28,687 nucleotides of DNA from a bacterium (lineage in GTDB: Bacteria; UBA9089; JASEIO01): assembly GCA_030017475.1 (NCBI GenBank), contig JASEIO010000018.1, forward strand, positions 1 through 28,687. The letters are read 5' to 3'. The notes under the pieces were generated by a model. That model saw only the letters and a program-made list of their open reading frames with translations. It searched no databases and was not told where the DNA came from. Positions within the stretch are counted from its first letter, which is position 1. Every line of letters starts with the position of its first letter. Made by a program: the position numbers and the translations under genes. Of this stretch, positions 25,732 through 28,687 are shown piece by piece.

Positions 25732-25768
25732 CCCATCTTTTTCGCACCTTCAGGGTGCAAAAGATGGG
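25732..25768 (-). other. Stem-loop between mcp and cheA
   Basis: Immediately after the mcp stop, CCCATCTTTT-GCACC pairs with GGTGC-GA-AAAGATGGG around a 5-base loop: about 15 bp with a two-base bulge. No T-run follows, so it is not a classic terminator. It could protect the upstream mRNA from 3' decay, be a processing site, or limit readthrough into cheA. Confidence 0.6.
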
Positions 25769-25771
25769 TTC

Positions 25772-27025
25772 TTACAGGGTAAATTCAGAGATGGCCTTTT
25801 TTAACTCCAAAGATAAAACATTTAACTCTTCTGCTGAAGAGGTTGTCTCCCGAGATGAAGCAGCTGACTGCTTGGCTACTTCAACTACCTCTTTTATGGT
25901 AGCTACTACCTGTTCTGAAGCAGACCTTTGTTGTTGTGTAGCAATCGATATCTGCCTTGCAGAGACACTTGTCTTTTCAATTGAATGTAGGATCTCCTCC
26001 AATGCCCTCCCTGCCCTTTCTGCCAATTCTACTCCTCTTTCTACTGTTTTAATACCCTCTTCAGAGCTTAAAACCAGGGCATTGGTTGCATGCTGGATCT
26101 CAGTTATTATATCTCTTATCTCCTTGGTTGAAGAAACGACCGATTCAGCAAGTTTCCTTACCTCCACTGCTACAACAGCAAATCCTTTTCCTGCCTCTCC
26201 AGCCCTTGCAGCTTCAATGGCAGCATTTAAGGCCAGTAGATTTGTTCTATCAGCTATCTCATCAATTATCTTGATCACCTCTCCAATACTTTGTGACTTT
26301 CTACCTAAATCGAGAATGCGTTTAGAAAAATCTATAGTATTTGCCTTTATCTCTTTCATCCCTTTTATTTCATTTTCTACCTGTTCCTGACCAACCTTAG
26401 CGGTAGCTAAGGTTCTCTCAGCATTTTCAAATACTGAATTGGCTGATTCAGCAATCTGGCGTGAGGTATTAGCTAACCCCTCTATGGTAGCTGATGCTTC
26501 AGATAAAGAGGCAGCTTGTTCTGCACTGCCGCTTGCTTGTTGGTTAGAGGCAGCTAAGATTTGGGATGATGCAGAACTTATCTGAAAACCAGCATCTTGA
26601 ATCTTCTTTCCTAAAGAACGGAGAGAGGAAATCATTTGGTTTAAACCCTCACCCAAACGTCCCATTTCATCCGAAGAGGTAACCTCTATCTTTTTGGTTA
26701 AGTCTCCTTTGGATGCAGCAGTTACCACTTCTAAAAGTTGCTTTACCTTTTCCCCGAGATATATCTTCTGGTTTTCTAATTCAAGTGCACTTTTTCTTCT
26801 TTTTTCTTCAGCCTCTTTTAATGAATCTATCATTTGCTTCAATACCTTTCTGTATAAAAATACAGTTATTCCTAAACCTATAACGATAAAGAGAATAGAG
26901 ATAGCTAATTTAATACCTGCTTCGACTTTAGAAATGGAAAATATAGCTAAAACTACCATAAATGCAATAATTATAATAGGACCAGAAAATAGTGCCTTAA
27001 GTGGGGCTATCTTTTTCTCTTCCAT
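25772..27025 (-). CDS. Methyl-accepting chemotaxis protein without a periplasmic sensor domain
   Basis: A 417-residue receptor. Two membrane helices (about 14-32 and 38-58) are separated by only about five residues, so there is no extracellular ligand-binding domain. A HAMP-like region follows ([33 protein letters not shown], to about 140). The long coiled-coil signalling domain has its tip at [20 protein letters not shown] and [16 protein letters not shown] (258-292). Possible methylation Glu/Gln pairs flank the tip. The C-terminus (ISEFTL) has no CheR-tethering pentapeptide. The input must come from the membrane, the cytoplasm or a partner protein. GGGAGGG precedes the ATG. Confidence 0.95.
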   Translation of the reverse strand: MEEKKIAPLKALFSGPIIIIAFMVVLAIFSISKVEAGIKLAISILFIVIGLGITVFLYRKVLKQMIDSLKEAEEKRRKSALELENQKIYLGEKVKQLLEVVTAASKGDLTKKIEVTSSDEMGRLGEGLNQMISSLRSLGKKIQDAGFQISSASSQILAASNQQASGSAEQAASLSEASATIEGLANTSRQIAESANSVFENAERTLATAKVGQEQVENEIKGMKEIKANTIDFSKRILDLGRKSQSIGEVIKIIDEIADRTNLLALNAAIEAARAGEAGKGFAVVAVEVRKLAESVVSSTKEIRDIITEIQHATNALVLSSEEGIKTVERGVELAERAGRALEEILHSIEKTSVSARQISIATQQQRSASEQVVATIKEVVEVAKQSAASSRETTSSAEELNVLSLELKKAISEFTL

Positions 27026-27063
27026 TGTTTTCCCTCCCTCTTGAAGATTAAAGGAAAATTTAG

Positions 27064-27513
27064 CTACGGATTCACAAGTTGAGCGATTTCCTCTTTTTTT
27101 AATACCCTATTTAAATCTAAGAGGAAGATAAGGTCTTTTTCTAACTTCCCAATTCCCCATATATAATCTACTTTTAAATTCTTTAAGATCAGGCGAGGTA
27201 TAGGTCTAATTCCATCCAATCCTAAATTCCCTACTCCCTGGATAGAGGTAACTTGCACACCTATGTCCCTTCCATTTATATCAATTACAAGGATGGAGGT
27301 TTCTCTTTTCGGAGATACTTCAGCACCAAGTCTTTTCTCTAAATCTATAACTGGAAGATATTCCTCTTTAAATTTTACTATTCCGTCTAAAAACGAAGGC
27401 AAATCACTCAAGGCCTCAATTTGACCACCTTTTAGTATTTCCTTTACCTGGGAGATATCCACTCCAAAACTCTGTTCTTCCAGTTTGAAAACCACTATCT
27501 CTAACCCTTCCAT
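27064..27513 (-). CDS. cheW: CheW-like coupling protein (second)
   Basis: A protein of about 149 residues forming one CheW domain: [80 protein letters not shown] and the C-terminal [15 protein letters not shown]. CheW bridges CheA P5 and the receptor tip. I use the ATG at 27513 because GGGGA lies six bases upstream; the ATG at 27519 and a TTG at 27549 are alternatives. It differs strongly from the first CheW, so the pair may play different parts (one with the receptor, one modulating CheA), which is inference. Confidence 0.88.
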   Translation of the reverse strand: MEGLEIVVFKLEEQSFGVDISQVKEILKGGQIEALSDLPSFLDGIVKFKEEYLPVIDLEKRLGAEVSPKRETSILVIDINGRDIGVQVTSIQGVGNLGLDGIRPIPRLILKNLKVDYIWGIGKLEKDLIFLLDLNRVLKKEEIAQLVNP

Positions 27514-27552
27514 CCTCATTCCCCAATTTAATAAGTAATTATCTCGCAAGTT

Positions 27553-28038
27553 TTAGGTTATGGAAGCTATAATATTTTTAATATTAAGAACATTGAAAAG
27601 TCTTCCAGAAATCTCTATTTCTCCATCTATATAATCCTTTTTACCCTTTTCAATCGTCAATAAAGGTGGTTGAATATTGGCTATTTCAATCTCCATTACA
27701 TCTATTACAGAATCTACTGTTATTCCCAATACCTCGGTATCTACCTCCACAATAATAATCCTTCGAGATCCTTTAAGGCATTCCACTTCTAACCCTAATA
27801 TCTTCCTAATATCTATAACAGAGATAATATCTCCCCTTAAATCTATTACCCCTAAAATAAATTCCGGAGTACGAGGGACATGTGTAATCCCAGTCATATT
27901 CAAGATTTCTCTAACATATTGAACATCCAAGATGTAAAATTCTGTTGCTAAAGAAAAGGCTACCATTTGCACCTTTTTCTCTTCCATTCCCTCTTTTCCT
28001 TCTTCTACTTTTTTTAAAATCTCTTCACTTTTTCTCAC
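27553..28038 (-). CDS. cheW: CheW-like coupling protein (first)
   Basis: A 161-residue protein. A charged N-terminal helix of about 22 residues precedes one CheW domain: MVAFSLATEFYILDVQYVRE, ILNMTGITHVPRTPEFILGV, IDLRGDIISVIDIRKILGLE, IIIVEVDTEVLGITVDSVID and LFNVLNIKNIIAS. The PRTPEFILGVIDLRGDI block is highly typical of CheW. The start is a GTG at 28038 behind AAAGGAG. It is the first gene of the chemosensory operon, with its own near-consensus promoter immediately upstream. Confidence 0.93.
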   Translation of the reverse strand: MRKSEEILKKVEEGKEGMEEKKVQMVAFSLATEFYILDVQYVREILNMTGITHVPRTPEFILGVIDLRGDIISVIDIRKILGLEVECLKGSRRIIIVEVDTEVLGITVDSVIDVMEIEIANIQPPLLTIEKGKKDYIDGEIEISGRLFNVLNIKNIIASIT

Positions 28039-28057
28039 TGTTTTCTCCTTTGTTTAC

Positions 28058-28086
28058 ATAATAGCATAAAAATATCCATCAGTCAA
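28058..28086 (-). promoter_or_regulatory. Near-consensus promoter of the chemosensory operon
   Basis: On the minus strand, TTGACT (28086-28081), a 17-base spacer, then TATTAT (28063-28058). The ribosome binding site and GTG of the first cheW follow within about 20 bases. A sigma70-type promoter, rather than a flagellar sigma28 one, fits a pathway that is not part of the flagellar regulon. A small palindrome (CTTGC TTC GCAAG, near 28093-28105) lies just upstream of the -35 box and could be an operator. Confidence 0.8.
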
Positions 28087-28165
28087 GATATATCTTGCTT
28101 CGCAAGAAATATGAAAATCTTACCTTCGATCATTGATTATCACCTCGTATAATATGTTTATCAGG

Positions 28166-28208
28166 GTGGTTGTTGCAACCACAAGTCAATTGTCTCTTTC
28201 ACAATTGA
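28166..28208. repeat. Two adjacent perfect hairpins upstream of the chemosensory promoter
   Basis: The first is 7 bp with a 3-base loop (28166-28172 with 28176-28182). The second is 8 bp with a 7-base loop (28186-28193 with 28201-28208). Neither is followed by a T-run long enough for a terminator. They could be the border structure of a lost insertion or a regulator-binding region. Confidence 0.45.
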
Positions 28209-28556
28209 AGATTTGACCTAAAAGATATCGGGACGGTTCATTTTTATCGTTTTTCCTATGATTTCTTTTGGACTTCATGTTGTCCATCTTTCTTTTGGCA
28301 ATATATACGATTTTGTTCTAATAAAATCATTCCTATCTTTTCAAACAAATACTTGCTCAAGCTGCATGAGACTATACTCCAAAAATTTTACCATTATCTA
28401 CTTTTGATCAAATTTAATCGCAATTTTACTACCTCTACTCTAAAAATCACTCCATATTTTAACCGCAAGCCTTCACACTAAAATGAATCACCTCAAAATA
28501 TCTTCAAATCACCTCCCTGCCGCATATTATAAAAAAGTTGCGGAATCGCTGAATAT

Positions 28557-28660
28557 TAAGATTTTTCTTGACAATATTTAGTATATTTGATAGAAATAAA
28601 GTTCAGTGAGTATTCTTGATTAATTTTTGACACAAAAGGCTATGGTAGATAGAATCAGGA
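28557..28660 (+). repeat. Right copy of terminal inverted repeat with outward promoters
   Basis: This is the reverse-complement counterpart of 2-110. The last 37 or so bases before 28660 are nearly identical to the left copy. It carries TTGACA (28568-28573) with a weak TAGAAA -10, and a better second promoter, TTGACA (28627-28632), 17 bases, TAGAAT (28650-28655), pointing out of the window. The similarity ends just after the second -10 box. Confidence 0.8.
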
Positions 28661-28673
28661 GAGAGTGGTTTTG

Positions 28674-28687
28674 ATGAGGGGATTAAG
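28674..28687 (+). CDS. Possible start of a gene cut by the window edge
   Basis: An ATG at 28674 follows the repeat promoter, with GGAGAG (28658-28663) about 10 bases upstream, and reads MRGL before the window ends. Four codons are too few to identify anything; it may not be a gene. Confidence 0.25.

Larger units (their letters stand above)
28039..28687. other. Gene-poor right end with hairpins and promoters
   Basis: No credible gene lies between the first cheW and the right terminal repeat. Besides the operon promoter, the stretch holds a small palindrome near 28093-28105 and two adjacent perfect inverted repeats. These are GTGGTTG/CAACCAC at 28166-28182 and TCAATTGT/ACAATTGA at 28186-28208. 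They are followed by GGGACGGTTCA at 28230-28240, a word I associate with borders of transposase-related repeats in other bacteria. The rest is AT-rich with stops in all frames, so decayed mobile-element DNA is possible but unproven. Confidence 0.5.

Noticed and set aside
25641-26390. Plus-strand open frame of 249 codons opposite mcp and the cheA start
   Set aside because: Despite its length it mirrors the Ala/Ser/Glu-rich coiled coil of the receptor. Long antisense frames are expected there; no family motif is seen.

Overview
The window is AT-rich bacterial DNA with short intergenic gaps, many stop/start overlaps and frequent TTG starts. No phage, CRISPR, tRNA or rRNA is visible. The gene set suggests an uncultivated, probably deep-branching lineage: an L27 without N-terminal extension beside a Prp protease, an LCP protein, a tandem Asp23 protein, an archaeal/bacterial-type phosphoglucose/phosphomannose isomerase and a large chemosensory operon. 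I cannot assign a phylum from sequence alone. The two ends carry inverted copies of the same roughly 105-bp promoter-bearing repeat, so the window may be a contig that stops in a dispersed repeat.

Layout. (1) 347-3268, plus strand: an amidohydrolase, an AlbA_2/Schlafen-type regulator, a Cys-rich putative zinc protein and a prepilin peptidase. (2) 6383-3307, minus strand: an ArgA-like GNAT acetyltransferase, CvpA, a tandem Asp23/Gls24 protein and a SIS-domain sugar-phosphate isomerase. Upstream on the same strand are a 72-residue protein with a strong promoter, a stretch that looks like decayed coding sequence, and a clear Rho-independent terminator. (3) 7090-8067: biotin synthase, divergent from the 72-residue gene. 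(4) 8191-15829, plus strand: an eleven-gene run rplU-prp-rpmA-obg-proB-proA-nadD-yqeK-LCP-rsfS-degenerate GGDEF, behind a near-consensus promoter. It combines ribosome assembly, proline and NAD synthesis, nucleotide metabolism and envelope assembly. (5) 28038-15858, minus strand: an eight-gene chemosensory operon, cheW-cheW-mcp-cheA(REC)-cheB-cheR(TPR)-REC/PAS-giant protein, behind another near-consensus promoter.

The most unusual item is the last gene of the chemosensory operon. It encodes a 1515-residue protein with an N-terminal carbon-nitrogen-hydrolase (nitrilase) fold, a central STAND/AAA-type P-loop ATPase and about 20 C-terminal TPRs. Its start codon overlaps the stop codon of the REC-PAS gene. 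The nitrilase Glu and Lys appear present, but the expected Cys is Ser. The operon has no single-domain CheY, CheC, CheD or CheZ, and its CheA lacks P2 and ends in a receiver domain. This fits an alternative-function chemosensory pathway rather than flagellar taxis. REC-PAS and the nitrilase-STAND-TPR protein are the natural candidates for its output; that role is inferred from gene order and has not been shown.
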